Source of the DNA: Sphaerochaetaceae bacterium | Lineage (GTDB): Bacteria; Spirochaetota; Spirochaetia; Sphaerochaetales; Sphaerochaetaceae | Length of the DNA: 46,284 nt | Reading direction: 5' to 3' | Assembly: GCA_024684115.1 (NCBI GenBank) | Contig: JAIKXP010000137.1 | Location: 1-46,284 of the forward strand | Part shown: positions 1 to 8,734 of the stretch, in pieces | Position numbering within the stretch: position 1 is the first letter of the stretch | How the letters are laid out: each line of letters opens with the position of its first letter | Position numbers and translations under genes: made by a program | Notes under the pieces: model-generated | Told to the model about the DNA's origin: nothing | Databases searched by the model: none | What the model saw: only the letters and a program-made list of their open reading frames with translations

Positions 1-257
1 TGACATGCCATAGCCTTAACCTTTGCAGTAAACAGGAAAAGCTGGGTAGATACAATCAAAAGAGCTGAACCCAGGATCTCAAAGAAGAGAGGAACTGAGG
101 AAACATCTCTTACAGTGTATGTCTTCATTTCATACATACCATAGCGTTCTGTTGTTACCCTTGGAGCTCCATAGAGGAAGCCGAGAGTGATAAGGGTTAC
201 TGCTGCAACCAGAGCTATGATAGCCAGTACAAGTGTTGCTGTTGAAATCTTTTTCAT
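1..257 (-). CDS. Small membrane protein, 3' end outside window
   Basis: The reading frame starts at an ATG (255-257 on the complement) behind a strong GGGAGG ribosome site and stays open to the window edge, giving at least 85 residues. Residues about 3-26 form a hydrophobic segment starting after MKKIST (possible signal anchor) and residues about 52-75 form a second one, so it is probably an integral membrane protein with a short external loop between them (GAPRVTTERYGMYEMKTYT region). It lies 104 bases downstream of the YhcH-family gene on the same strand. I do not recognise the family, and the missing C-terminus prevents a functional call. Confidence 0.6.
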   Translation of the reverse strand, partial: MKKISTATLVLAIIALVAAVTLITLGFLYGAPRVTTERYGMYEMKTYTVRDVSSVPLFFEILGSALLIVSTQLFLFTAKVKAMAC

Positions 258-361
258 AAGAAAAACCTCCCTTTTTTTGTTTTATCTTACAGGTGAAAAA
301 TAGTCTTTTTAAAAACAATCGGCAACAAAGAGGAAATAAACAACACTTTTCTTCACAAAGG

Positions 362-811
362 TCAGTCTTTGATTTTGAAGGTGATTTTTTTCACCGGAGA
401 AGTAGAGCCGTCGGAGACACCGCACTTGTATGGCTCCCCTGCAAAGAAGACTGCAAAACGGCCCTGAGCACCCTGGAAAACGGAGAGAGGCTCGGCTGTG
501 AACACCCCGGTGTCTGTCTTTTTGTCGTAGGCAAGAGCCTCATCCTTGAGTTCCCTCCAGGTGGTGGACATGAGCTCGGCACCGGAGAGGACTATTTCAA
601 CCATGGTGTGGTGCTTGTGGAAAACAAAGGGCTGAGCGGCAGAAGACGGAGTGTAGGTGGTAATCTCATATGTAACATCGGGATCCGGAGTTGTGTACTT
701 GCCCTTCTCCCTGTCATAGACGTCGTCATGGTCCATGGCATCTATTACTGTCCTGAGCTTTGGAAGCACGGGAATATACATCTCAAGTTTGCCGAGAATA
801 TCAAAAATCAT
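362..811 (-). CDS. YhcH/YjgK/YiaL family protein (EbgC/NanQ-like)
   Basis: This 149-residue protein is full length for the family, which also includes EbgC and the sialic-acid anomerase NanQ. These are single-domain cupin-like beta barrels thought to act on sugar anomers. Typical features are the LPKLRTVIDAMDHDD region near residue 20, the FVFHKHHTMVEIVLSG segment near residue 65 (histidines and acidic residue of the metal pocket) and VFQGAQGRFAVFFAGEPYK near residue 115, where the family normally has a pro-His-mediated metal site. A clear AAGGAG precedes the ATG. It is the last complete gene of a long leftward run, 14 bases after the glycosylase gene. The substrate cannot be told: no sugar catabolic genes are adjacent. 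Confidence 0.85.
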   Translation of the reverse strand: MIFDILGKLEMYIPVLPKLRTVIDAMDHDDVYDREKGKYTTPDPDVTYEITTYTPSSAAQPFVFHKHHTMVEIVLSGAELMSTTWRELKDEALAYDKKTDTGVFTAEPLSVFQGAQGRFAVFFAGEPYKCGVSDGSTSPVKKITFKIKD

Positions 812-825
812 AACTCACTCCTTTT

Positions 826-1656
826 TCAGACCTTCTGTCCGGGACCGCCGTTTCTTGCCCAGTGGAAAAGATACTGCTGGGCCACACCGGCACACGGACC
901 GAAAAGCCTTACTGCCTCACAGGCACAGTCCGTCTTCTCGTTCCACCCGTAACACTCAGCCATGACCCTTTTCATCCACACATCCATGGGATAGCAGTCA
1001 AGGCGGTGCATGCCGAACAGAAGCGCACAGTCTGCAACCTTTATACCTATTCCCTTCACCTGCATGAGAATGCGCCTGCATTCATCTATGGGAAGGCTCT
1101 TCATTTCATCAAAATTAATTTTACCGTCAAGAACAGCCCTGGCTGTGTTCTTTATGTAGGGAGCCCTGAAACCGAGCCCTACTGCCCTCAGCTGCTCTTC
1201 AGAGAGGTCTACAAGCTGTTCAGGTGTGGGAAAACCGTGGATTACTTCACCGCTTCCGAAGAAGGTGCACATCCTGTCAATTATTCCCATTATTCTTTTT
1301 ATGTTGTTGTTCTGTGATACTACAAATGAGCAGAGAGCCTCCCAGGGGTCCTGGTTAAGGATTCTTATTCCCGGAGCAAAGGCGCAGGCCTGCTTCATGA
1401 TATCTGAGGTCTCCGAGAAGCTCTTCTTAAGACTTTCATAGTCCGTGTCCATGTCAAAGAAGTTGTGCCAGTAAGGATCAAGACTATCTGTATCAAGTTC
1501 ACTCTGCCTTAAGGAAAACTCCCTGACATTCTCTCCCACCCCGCTGTAGACGGTAAACAGCGGGTCATCAGGATTATCGGGGTTTTTTAAAACCCTGAAA
1601 CACTGACCGGAGAAAAGAGTATCTTCAAGACTTAACGTGTTTTTATCTATGATCAT
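826..1656 (-). CDS. ogg: 8-oxoguanine DNA glycosylase, OGG1 type
   Basis: A base-excision repair glycosylase/AP lyase of the HhH-GPD superfamily, 276 residues, resembling eukaryotic OGG1 more than MutM. Visible hallmarks are SQNNNIKRI (equivalent to the SSNNNI of OGG1), the helix-hairpin-helix QVKGIGIKVADCALLFG containing the catalytic lysine of KVADC, and YPMDVWMKR with the catalytic aspartate. The frame can be opened further to a GTG at 1707, but that would overlap mntP; the ATG at 1656 has AAGGAGG upstream (about 13 bases, rather long) and places the N-terminus at the usual point. It follows mntP by 28 bases, so repair of oxidised guanine is co-expressed with manganese export. Confidence 0.9.
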   Translation of the reverse strand: MIIDKNTLSLEDTLFSGQCFRVLKNPDNPDDPLFTVYSGVGENVREFSLRQSELDTDSLDPYWHNFFDMDTDYESLKKSFSETSDIMKQACAFAPGIRILNQDPWEALCSFVVSQNNNIKRIMGIIDRMCTFFGSGEVIHGFPTPEQLVDLSEEQLRAVGLGFRAPYIKNTARAVLDGKINFDEMKSLPIDECRRILMQVKGIGIKVADCALLFGMHRLDCYPMDVWMKRVMAECYGWNEKTDCACEAVRLFGPCAGVAQQYLFHWARNGGPGQKV

Positions 1657-1684
1657 GGGGTGAATCAAGCCTCCTTGAAGGGTT

Positions 1685-2260
1685 TCAACCCAGGAATGTC
1701 CATGCACCTATAAAGATAAGGATGGCTCCGCCAAGGGCAGAAGCATATTTAGAAAGCTTTGTAGCGGCTTTTGAACCGATTATAAGACCAATCATACAGA
1801 TAATGTAGGTAACAACTGCAATTATGGAGCAGGAGATAAGAACTTCTTTGAGTGAATACTCTGTGAAGGTGAGACCGGCTGAGAGTGCATCTATTGATGT
1901 TGCAACGCCCTGCATGAGAAGCATGGGAAAGGATACAATTACTTCCTTTTTGCTTTCTTCCTTCTTCTTATACCTTCCGTCAATTATCATCTTTACACCA
2001 AGGAACCACAGTACAGACATGGAAATCCACGGTATATAGTTCTGAAGTGCATTAAAAACATGAAGCAGTGAGGTAACAAGATACCATCCCGCCAGAGGCA
2101 TTAGGAACTGGAAAACCCCGAATGTGATGGCAATCAGGTTTCTGTGAAACATGTCCATCCTGGGGTTTGCCAGACTGTTTGCTATAGATACGCAAAAAGC
2201 GTCCATAGCCAGGCCTACTCCCAGCAGGGCGCTTTGTGCGATAAGAACAGAAATATTCAT
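1685..2260 (-). CDS. mntP: Manganese efflux pump MntP
   Basis: A 191-residue, six-helix membrane protein of the MntP (YebN) family that exports Mn(II). The two family repeats are visible: GLAMDAFCVSIANSL in helix 1 (Asp20) and TSIDALSAGLTF in helix 4, with the intramembrane aspartates thought to bind the ion. A basic cytoplasmic loop (YKKKEESKKE) separates the halves. The start codon overlaps the tyrS stop as TAATG, implying translational coupling. No yybP-ykoY-type manganese riboswitch is possible directly upstream, because the gene is embedded in an operon. Confidence 0.93.
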   Translation of the reverse strand: MNISVLIAQSALLGVGLAMDAFCVSIANSLANPRMDMFHRNLIAITFGVFQFLMPLAGWYLVTSLLHVFNALQNYIPWISMSVLWFLGVKMIIDGRYKKKEESKKEVIVSFPMLLMQGVATSIDALSAGLTFTEYSLKEVLISCSIIAVVTYIICMIGLIIGSKAATKLSKYASALGGAILIFIGAWTFLG

Positions 2261-3492
2261 TACTTAAGTATCACTCTCTTAAAGTTTTTTTTGCCTGACT
2301 TGAGAATAAGCTCTCCGTCCTTTGCAAGAGAAGGCTCAACTACAAATTTGAAGTCGGTAATCTTCTCACCGTTGATTGAAGCTCCGCCTCCCTGAATGGT
2401 ACGGCGAATATCGCTCTTGCTGGCTCCCAGGCCTGCAAGAGAGAAGAGATCAACCACGTTCATTCCGTCTCCGAGTTCAACTTCAACAGTAGGCATCTGG
2501 GAAGTGTCTCCGCTTCCACCGAAGGCAGCCTTAGCTGCGCTTACAGCCTTCTCAGCCTCTTCCTCACCGTGAATAATCTTTGTTATCTCATAGGCAAGGC
2601 GGGCCTTGGCCTCGTTGATGTTGACGGTCGGCTTATTATAAAGAGCAATCTCATCAAGTTCCATGAATGTAAATATCTTCATGAATCTGATTACGTCTGC
2701 GTCGGCAACGTTACGCCAGTACTGATAGAAGTCATAAGGTGAGTACATCTGAGGATCAAGGAATACGGCTCCCTTTTCGCTCTTACCCATCTTCTTTCCG
2801 TCAGAACGCATAATCAGGTTGAATGTAAGGCCGAAGCACTCCGGTCCACCCATTCTCTGAATCAGGTCAATTCCGGCAACAATATTTCCCCACTGGTCTG
2901 CGCCGCCTATCTGAAGACGGTTGTCATACTTTTTGTAAAGCATCCAGTAGTCGTAACTCTGAAGAAGCTGGTAGTTAAACTCAATAAAGCTCAGTCCCCT
3001 CTCAAGGCGCTGCTTAACACCTTCAAAGGTAAGCATTCTGTTTACTGAGAAGTATTTACCTACATCTCTGAGGAACTCAATGTAGTTAAGGTCTACAAGC
3101 CAGTCTGCGTTGTTTACAACCCTGCCCCTGCCGTAGCCCTCAGGCGGAACTTCATCAAAATTGACAACACGTCTGAGCTGCTTCTCTATGTTCTTTGCAT
3201 TCTCGGCAATCTGCTCGGACGGAAGAATCTTTCTCATCTCAGTCTTGCCGGAGGGGTCTCCGATAAGTCCTGTACCGCCTCCTACCAGGGCAAGAGGCTT
3301 GTGGCCGAACTGCTGAAGATGGTGCATGGCAAAGAAAGGAACAATATGTCCGACATGGAGAGAAGGACCTGTCGGGTCTGTACCGCAGTAGAAGGTTACA
3401 GGCCCTTTGTCCATAAGGTCTGAAAGAGCATCCAGATTAGTGCAGTCTTTTACAAATTCTCTGTCGTAGAGAACCTTCAAGGCTTCGTTCAT
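2260..3492 (-). CDS. tyrS: Tyrosyl-tRNA synthetase
   Basis: Class I synthetase that charges tRNA-Tyr. The 410-residue length is normal. The HIGH motif appears as HVGH at residues 46-49, the tyrosine-binding YDYWMLYKKYDNRLQIGGADQWGN region lies near residue 180-205, and the KMSKS loop reads KMGKS near residue 235. An S4 RNA-binding domain closes the protein (about residues 335-405, GASKSDIRRTIQGGGASING). Its ATG overlaps the glyQS stop by four bases (ATGA). Confidence 0.97.
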   Translation of the reverse strand: MNEALKVLYDREFVKDCTNLDALSDLMDKGPVTFYCGTDPTGPSLHVGHIVPFFAMHHLQQFGHKPLALVGGGTGLIGDPSGKTEMRKILPSEQIAENAKNIEKQLRRVVNFDEVPPEGYGRGRVVNNADWLVDLNYIEFLRDVGKYFSVNRMLTFEGVKQRLERGLSFIEFNYQLLQSYDYWMLYKKYDNRLQIGGADQWGNIVAGIDLIQRMGGPECFGLTFNLIMRSDGKKMGKSEKGAVFLDPQMYSPYDFYQYWRNVADADVIRFMKIFTFMELDEIALYNKPTVNINEAKARLAYEITKIIHGEEEAEKAVSAAKAAFGGSGDTSQMPTVEVELGDGMNVVDLFSLAGLGASKSDIRRTIQGGGASINGEKITDFKFVVEPSLAKDGELILKSGKKNFKRVILK

Positions 3493-4817
3493 ACTCTCTT
3501 GTACTCCTTTGTAGCTTTCTTGATTCTGTTGGCAAGCTCAGGAATAGCAACCCTCTCCTGCTCCATTGAGTCTCTGAATCTGAGGGTAACTGTGTTGTCC
3601 TGAAGTGTGTCGTAGTCAACTGTTACGCAGTAAGGAGTTCCAACCTCGTCCTGACGGCGATATCTTCTTCCGATAGCTCCGCTCTGGTCGTAGTCGGTTG
3701 CAAAGTCTTCCCTGAGCTCGTGCTCAAGCTTGTTTGCAAATTCTGCAAGACCGTCCTTCTTGACAAGAGGAAGAACTGCAACTGTAACAGGTGCAATTTC
3801 CGGATGGAAGTGAAGAACTGTTCTTGTATCTCCGCCCTCAAGCTCCTGCTCCTCATAGGCATCTGACATGGCCATGAGAACGTTTCTTGTAAGACCTGCG
3901 GAAGTCTCGACAACGTAAGGAATGTATCTCTCGTTTGTCTCAGGATCGAGGTATGTCTGATCCTTTCCGCTGAACTTCTGGTGCTGGGTGAGGTCGTAGT
4001 CTGTTCTGCTGTGTACGCCTTCGAGCTCCTGCCATCCCATCGGGAAGAGGAACTGAATGTCATAGGCATCTTTTGCATAGAAGGCAAGCTCATCCGGTCC
4101 GTGCTGGTGCCATCTGAGATGGTCGGCAACAATACCGAGCTTTTCTACGTAGAACTTCATTCTCTGCTCTCTCCAGTACGGGAACCACTTCTCGTCTGTA
4201 CCGGGCTTGCAGAAGAACTGCATTTCCATCTGCTCGAATTCGCAGCTTCTGAAGATGAAGTTCTTTGTTGTAATCTCGTTTCTGAAACTCTTTCCGACCT
4301 GGGCAATTCCAAACGGAATCTTTACTCTTGAAGAAGAAACAACGTTCTTGAAATCTACATAGATACCCTGAGCTGTTTCAGGTCTGAGGTAGATTGTAGA
4401 AGCTGCATCTACATCTGCACCAATGTGTGTTGCAAACATAAGGTTGAAGTTTCTCGGAGTTGTAAAGCTGCCTCTTGTTCCGCATACAGGACACGGAGCG
4501 TTAAGATCAATCTGGTCAGCTCTGAATCTGCTCTTACACTGCTTACAGTCAACCATAGGATCGGTGAAGTTGCTTACGTGTCCGCTTGCTTCCCATACTC
4601 TCGGGTGCATGAGGATACTTGCATCAAGACCTACTATGCTGTCGTGGAGCTGAGTCATCTCCTTCCACCACATGTCTCTTATATTGTTCTTAAGCTGAAC
4701 ACCCATTGGACCGTAGTCATAGGCTCCATTGAGTCCGCCATATATTTCACTTGACTGAAAGATAAATCCACGTCTCTTACAGAGAGAGACAATCTTATCC
4801 ATTGTTACGTTACCCAT
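3489..4817 (-). CDS. glyQS: Glycyl-tRNA synthetase, alpha2 (GRS1) type
   Basis: Class II synthetase charging tRNA-Gly, 442 residues from the chosen start. It is the homodimeric form found in archaea, eukaryotes and some bacteria, not the alpha/beta tetramer. Motif 1/2 signatures include RGFIFQSSEIYGGLNGAYDYGP at the N-terminus, LRPETAQGIYVDF, IPFGIAQVGKSFRNEI (motif 2), and PYVVETSAGLTRNVL with the terminal anticodon-binding domain (IAPVTVAVLPLV onward). A zinc-like CKQC...CPVC pair is visible near residues 95-115. The frame extends upstream to 4856, but AAGGAG six to seven bases before the ATG at 4817 fixes the start, 13 bases after gltX. Confidence 0.96.
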   Translation of the reverse strand: MGNVTMDKIVSLCKRRGFIFQSSEIYGGLNGAYDYGPMGVQLKNNIRDMWWKEMTQLHDSIVGLDASILMHPRVWEASGHVSNFTDPMVDCKQCKSRFRADQIDLNAPCPVCGTRGSFTTPRNFNLMFATHIGADVDAASTIYLRPETAQGIYVDFKNVVSSSRVKIPFGIAQVGKSFRNEITTKNFIFRSCEFEQMEMQFFCKPGTDEKWFPYWREQRMKFYVEKLGIVADHLRWHQHGPDELAFYAKDAYDIQFLFPMGWQELEGVHSRTDYDLTQHQKFSGKDQTYLDPETNERYIPYVVETSAGLTRNVLMAMSDAYEEQELEGGDTRTVLHFHPEIAPVTVAVLPLVKKDGLAEFANKLEHELREDFATDYDQSGAIGRRYRRQDEVGTPYCVTVDYDTLQDNTVTLRFRDSMEQERVAIPELANRIKKATKEYKRV

Positions 4818-4830
4818 TATTAGCTCCTTA

Positions 4831-6318
4831 TTATGCTTCCAGCGCTTTAATTGCACATTCTATTCTTCTGTAACTTTCTTCACAACCCAGCAGTCTCAGA
4901 CATGAGAACGGCGGAGGACTTACCTGAAGCCCTGTAAGGGCAATTCTCAAAGGATTGAACACTCCTGCGTTCTTTATTCCAAGTTCCTTTGCAAGGTCAA
5001 TGAGCTTCTGCTGCAGCTCTTCATCATTAAGACCCTTTTCCATGCCTTCCTTAACAGTCTCATAGACAGCCTTAAGGGCCTTGAGTGTTCCCTCTCTGTC
5101 CATCTTCTTTGGAATGAGCATTTCAACTGATGGGGCCTGATAGTCCTTTACGAAGCTGCACATTGGGACAATGTCAGAAAGAAGTGTAATTCTTTCCTTG
5201 ATTCCCGGAACAAAGGCCAGAAGCTTATCCCTGTCAGCCACGGTGAGGATTCCTGCATTTACAAGATAAGGCAGAAGAAGATCTGTGAGCTCACTGTCAC
5301 TCTTGCGTCTCATGTACTGGCCGTTGAACCAGTCAAGCTTCTGGTAGTCAAAGACTCCGGGAGCAGTATTGATCTTTTCAAGGCAGAAAACCTTTTCAAG
5401 CTCTTCTCTTGTAAAGAACTCTCTTTCACTGTCATAGCTCCAGCCTACAAGGCTTACGTAGTTCAGAAGAGCCTCAGGAAGGTATCCCTTTGCCCTGAAG
5501 TCACGAACTGATGTAGAGCCGTGACGCTTTGAAAGCTTTGCAAAATGAACTTCACCGGTAACCGGGTCAACTTCCTTACCCATGACCATAGGGAGGTGAC
5601 AGTACTGAGGAATTTCCCATCCGAATGCTTCATAGAGAAGAACATGCAGCGGTCCGCTCGGAATCCACTCCTGGGCACGCATTATGTGTGTAATTCCCAT
5701 GAGATGGTCATCTATTACATTTGCAAGGTGATAGGTCGGGAAACCGTCACTCTTGAGAAGAACCGGGTCCGGACTAATGTCCTTGTTTTCCCTTGTTATG
5801 TCTCCCATGAGGATGTCGTGGAAGGTTGTGCTGCCCTCTGTAGGAACCTTGAGTCTGATAACAGGCTTGATTCCCTGCTTCTCATACTCTGCCCTTTCTT
5901 CCTCTGTGAGGTTTCTGCAGTGTCTGTCATAACCCATCTGAGAACTCTTCTCTTCTTCCTGCTTCTTTCTCACGGCCTCAAGACGCTCAGGTGTACAGTA
6001 GCAGTAGTAGGCCTTACCCATTTCTACGAGCTTCTTAGCATATTCCTGATAGAGTTCAAGGCGTTCACTCTGAATGTAGGGACCGTTCGGGCCACCCTTT
6101 ACAGGGCCCTCATCCCAGCTGATTCCGAGCCAGTCCAAAGTGCTGTAAAGGTCCTGAAGACTTTCATCACTGTAGCGCTCTCTGTCAGTGTCTTCTACTC
6201 TTAAAATGAATTTTCCGCCTTTGGCTCTGGCGAAAAAGTAGTTGAAAAGGGCGGTTCTGACACCGCCGATATGCTGCAATCCCGTTGGTGAGGGTGCGTA
6301 CCTTACGCGAACTTCCAT
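4831..6318 (-). CDS. gltX: Glutamyl-tRNA synthetase
   Basis: Class Ic synthetase, 495 residues, charging tRNA-Glu (and possibly tRNA-Gln, if a GatCAB pathway exists elsewhere). The N-terminus reads RYAPSPTGLQHIGG, with HIGG at residues 16-19 as the HIGH motif; the KMSKS loop reads KLSKRHG near residue 265. The Rossmann insert CYCTPERLEAVRKKQ is typical. Ribosome site AGGAAG precedes the ATG. It opens the three-synthetase block gltX-glyQS-tyrS and follows the LuxR gene by 26 bases. Confidence 0.97.
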   Translation of the reverse strand: MEVRVRYAPSPTGLQHIGGVRTALFNYFFARAKGGKFILRVEDTDRERYSDESLQDLYSTLDWLGISWDEGPVKGGPNGPYIQSERLELYQEYAKKLVEMGKAYYCYCTPERLEAVRKKQEEEKSSQMGYDRHCRNLTEEERAEYEKQGIKPVIRLKVPTEGSTTFHDILMGDITRENKDISPDPVLLKSDGFPTYHLANVIDDHLMGITHIMRAQEWIPSGPLHVLLYEAFGWEIPQYCHLPMVMGKEVDPVTGEVHFAKLSKRHGSTSVRDFRAKGYLPEALLNYVSLVGWSYDSEREFFTREELEKVFCLEKINTAPGVFDYQKLDWFNGQYMRRKSDSELTDLLLPYLVNAGILTVADRDKLLAFVPGIKERITLLSDIVPMCSFVKDYQAPSVEMLIPKKMDREGTLKALKAVYETVKEGMEKGLNDEELQQKLIDLAKELGIKNAGVFNPLRIALTGLQVSPPPFSCLRLLGCEESYRRIECAIKALEA

Positions 6319-6344
6319 AGTTCTTCCTGTTCCTTTTATCTAGA

Positions 6345-7238
6345 TTAACTCCACGGGCTCTGCTTAACGAACCTGAGGAGTTCCATTCTTGAATTAAGAT
6401 TCATCTTTCCGAAAATATTTGCAATATGATTATTAACAGTATTTACGGAAATATTCATTTCTGCGGCTATTTCCTTGTTTGTGAGCCCCTTGCAGACCTG
6501 GGTTATTACCTCAAATTCCCTGTCGGTAATCTTGTACTCTTCAAAAGTCTTTTTGGAAAGCTCCGGGCCACGGCTAAGCTTTGTGCCTACCACGGAGAAC
6601 CTGATCATGTAGAACACCAGCATAATTATTGAGATGGCCAGAATGTAGACCGGGAAGGTAAGTATTCCTGCGTCCGGCAGGAGGTACAGGAGTACGGAAG
6701 TAGGAATAAGGCAGAGAACGACAATGTTTATTGTCATGCAGATATTCCTGCTGTGTACGTCCTGAAGTTTTCCCAGGTTCTTCCAGAGGATCAGCTCACA
6801 GTAAGCCATAAGTCCTATGAACAATATGCTCTGTATTCTGTAAGCAAAGCTCTTGTCTCCGATAATCACGGAAGCAAGGCCTACCCCAAAATATGCAAGA
6901 CCCAGTATGAAGAAAAATACCGAGTGAGACGGCTTCCACTTCAGTCCCATAATCCAGTTTATGAAGAACGGGATGAGTACATAGATGAAACCCATAAGTA
7001 CGTGGATTGAGATTGAAAGAATGTAGTCAAAGACAACCGCAACCCCCGCACTTGCAAAGGTCGGAATTATAAGATTAAGAAAACTGAAGAAACAGATGGC
7101 AAGCAGGGATGACTGGAACACAATATACCAGGCATTCCATGACCTGAATTTCACTGCGTTTGAAGCAATTGAAAGCGCAAGAGTCATTGAGCATGCAATG
7201 AGGGCAAGTCCATAAAGCAGGGTTGCTACACCTTCCAT
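6345..7238 (-). CDS. LuxR-type regulator with seven-helix membrane N-terminus
   Basis: A 297-residue protein with about seven hydrophobic helices in residues 1-215 and a LuxR/GerE helix-turn-helix at about 232-290 (ITDREFEVITQVCKGLTNKE, then VNTVNNHIANIFGKMN). The N-terminal half may sense a membrane or external signal, with the HTH on the cytoplasmic side, so this is a one-component membrane-bound transcription factor. No receiver or kinase domain is present. AAGGAG precedes the ATG. It sits between a lipoprotein gene (22 bases upstream) and gltX (26 bases downstream), an odd place for such a regulator. Signal and targets are unknown; regulating its own operon is the simplest guess. Confidence 0.82.
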   Translation of the reverse strand: MEGVATLLYGLALIACSMTLALSIASNAVKFRSWNAWYIVFQSSLLAICFFSFLNLIIPTFASAGVAVVFDYILSISIHVLMGFIYVLIPFFINWIMGLKWKPSHSVFFFILGLAYFGVGLASVIIGDKSFAYRIQSILFIGLMAYCELILWKNLGKLQDVHSRNICMTINIVVLCLIPTSVLLYLLPDAGILTFPVYILAISIIMLVFYMIRFSVVGTKLSRGPELSKKTFEEYKITDREFEVITQVCKGLTNKEIAAEMNISVNTVNNHIANIFGKMNLNSRMELLRFVKQSPWS

Positions 7239-7260
7239 TTAATCAGTTCTCCTTTTTCTA

Positions 7261-8388
7261 TTACAGAATTACGTCCTGCTGAGGTGAGACAGAAGTTGTC
7301 TTATTTCCTTCTACCTGAGCCTGTCCGGCCTTGTTTGTCTCGTAAAGGTTTACAAGCTCTCTGTTGAGCTTCAGAGCCTTATCGTTTCCTGTGGCCTTAA
7401 ATACTTCATTTGCAAGGGTAATTGCCTCATCAGGTCTGCCGCAGGCGTAGTACAGAACAGCTGTATTGTAGCCGCTGACAAAATCCCTGTAGGTATTCCA
7501 GTGTTTCTCGAATACTTCACAGGCTTCTCTGTACATGTTGTTCTCTGCGTACTTGTAGCCCGGCTCAAGGCTCTCATCCTTGCTCTCGTTTGCTGCAAGG
7601 GAGAGGTTTGACTTTGCGTAGTGAGGAGTAAGGCGGTCCCTTATCACTCTTTCAAAGTTGTCAGACATGCTTCTGAACCTTGATGAAAAGTCAAATGTGC
7701 TGTTTGAGACAGAACTGGAGAAGATAAAATCTCCATCCGGAGTAAGATAACCGATAAGGAAGCTGTCACTATAGGATCTCTCAAACGGATATGTATCAAT
7801 GATTGAAAGGGAGTTTACGTCCTGAACTGTGTACTCATACCTTAAGCTTGCTGACCAGTTGAGGTAGTAGTAGAAGCTGTTTCTCTTGTCGGCTCCTGTT
7901 CTGACCTCAGCTGTAATATAGGACCTGATACGCTGGTCTGTAACAGCTCCGGTTACGAGTGCGTCTACCTTTTCATCAAGAAGAACCTGTCTTACTGTTG
8001 TGGTTCTGCCGGCAGACCTTATGAGTCTGTCGGTTGTTCTGGCGCCGAGAACTGTATAGAAGCCCTGGTCCACACCCTTCTCAACAATTTTTGTAATATA
8101 TTCAGCCGTATCTTCAGCCGGGACGCTCCAGTCAACTCCGTTTATAAGTCTGACAAGTGAGTCAGGAGTCGGAATTGTATACTGGTCATATCTGATTTCA
8201 GGATAGTTTCTGTCCTTGTAAGCCCAGCTTCCGTCGTAGGGTTTTACAGATGCTACGGCAACTGTTTTGTATCCCGTCATGTTTACGACAGAAGGAACAA
8301 GAGTATTAATGCCGACTGTTGTACCACAGCTGGCCAGAAAAATCATCATTAAAAGAGTAATAACTGTCAGTATAAGTGTTTTTCTCAT
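7261..8388 (-). CDS. Lipoprotein with C-terminal TPR-like region
   Basis: A 375-residue predicted lipoprotein. From the ATG at 8388 (behind GAGGAG; an in-frame upstream TTG/ATG extension to 8445 lacks a site) the signal peptide MRKTLILTVITLLMMIFLASC ends in a lipobox with LASC. The next region (VPSVVNMTGYKTVAVASVKP) resembles the opening of secreted lipoproteins that carry a GNA1162/DUF6340-like fold. Residues about 300-355 (GYKYAENNMYREACEVFEKH, YACGRPDEAITLANEVF) look like two TPR helix pairs. It is probably exported and membrane-anchored. It is the first gene of the leftward run ending with the YhcH gene. No precise function can be given. Confidence 0.75.
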   Translation of the reverse strand: MRKTLILTVITLLMMIFLASCGTTVGINTLVPSVVNMTGYKTVAVASVKPYDGSWAYKDRNYPEIRYDQYTIPTPDSLVRLINGVDWSVPAEDTAEYITKIVEKGVDQGFYTVLGARTTDRLIRSAGRTTTVRQVLLDEKVDALVTGAVTDQRIRSYITAEVRTGADKRNSFYYYLNWSASLRYEYTVQDVNSLSIIDTYPFERSYSDSFLIGYLTPDGDFIFSSSVSNSTFDFSSRFRSMSDNFERVIRDRLTPHYAKSNLSLAANESKDESLEPGYKYAENNMYREACEVFEKHWNTYRDFVSGYNTAVLYYACGRPDEAITLANEVFKATGNDKALKLNRELVNLYETNKAGQAQVEGNKTTSVSPQQDVIL

Positions 8389-8435
8389 AGATAACTCCTC
8401 ATTATATACTATCACTTTGACGGCATAAATGGCAA

Positions 8436-8464
8436 TTGACAACACAGTTACAGGTATTTATCTT
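8436..8464 (+). promoter_or_regulatory. Sigma70-type promoter for acidic protein/SAM hydrolase
   Basis: TTGACA at 8436-8441, a 17-base spacer, then TATCTT at 8459-8464. Transcription would start near 8471, just ahead of the CGGAGG ribosome site and ATG at 8487. The region also separates the divergent lipoprotein gene. Confidence 0.7.
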
Positions 8465-8486
8465 ATAAAACAACCGGAGGACATTA

Positions 8487-8732
8487 ATGCCTGGAAGAAG
8501 AAATGATGATGAAGACGATTATGTAAGCATCTACGATCTTGATGACGAGAGGGATGACGAAGATCTGGATGATGAAGATTATGATGAGGAAGACTTCCTC
8601 GATGATCTTGATTCCCCCATCAAACTGAACTATGACGATGACGACATGGAGGAAGATGAAGATTCCGAAGAAGATGATGACTTCATGGATGACGGATTTC
8701 ACTACGCAGAAGATGAAGATTCCGAGTTTTAA
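8487..8732 (+). CDS. Extremely acidic 81-residue protein
   Basis: By my count 31 Asp and 14 Glu in 81 residues (56 percent), with only four Arg/Lys, for a net charge near -41 at neutral pH. There is no cysteine, no signal peptide and no membrane segment; it is likely disordered. The composition is not an out-of-frame artefact: it has a consensus promoter, a CGGAGG ribosome site, an ATG, and its stop is two bases before the ATG of the SAM hydrolase gene. That gene has no obvious site of its own, which implies coupled translation. A short ordered-looking patch (YVSIYDL, SPIKLNY) breaks the acid runs. I do not recognise a family. Possible roles are polycation or metal buffering, nucleic-acid mimicry, or a partner of the hydrolase. 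Confidence 0.75.
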   Translation: MPGRRNDDEDDYVSIYDLDDERDDEDLDDEDYDEEDFLDDLDSPIKLNYDDDDMEEDEDSEEDDDFMDDGFHYAEDEDSEF

Positions 8733-8734
8733 AA

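Noticed and set aside
293-952. Long plus-strand frame of 219 codons
   Set aside because: It is antisense to the YhcH-family and OGG genes, both with clear family motifs; no ribosome site or family.
5545-6204. 219-codon plus-strand frame inside gltX
   Set aside because: It is the shadow of gltX on the other strand, with Cys/Leu/Val-rich nonsense composition.
8389-8445. TATAAT (8401-8406) as lipoprotein promoter
   Set aside because: It would start transcription inside the ribosome site while a good GAGGAG is present; no proper -35 at the right distance.
8484-8702. Ile/Val-rich minus frame opposite the acidic gene
   Set aside because: It is the complement of GAT/GAA codons (ATC/TTC), an artefact of the acidic gene; the plus frame has promoter, ribosome site and coupling.
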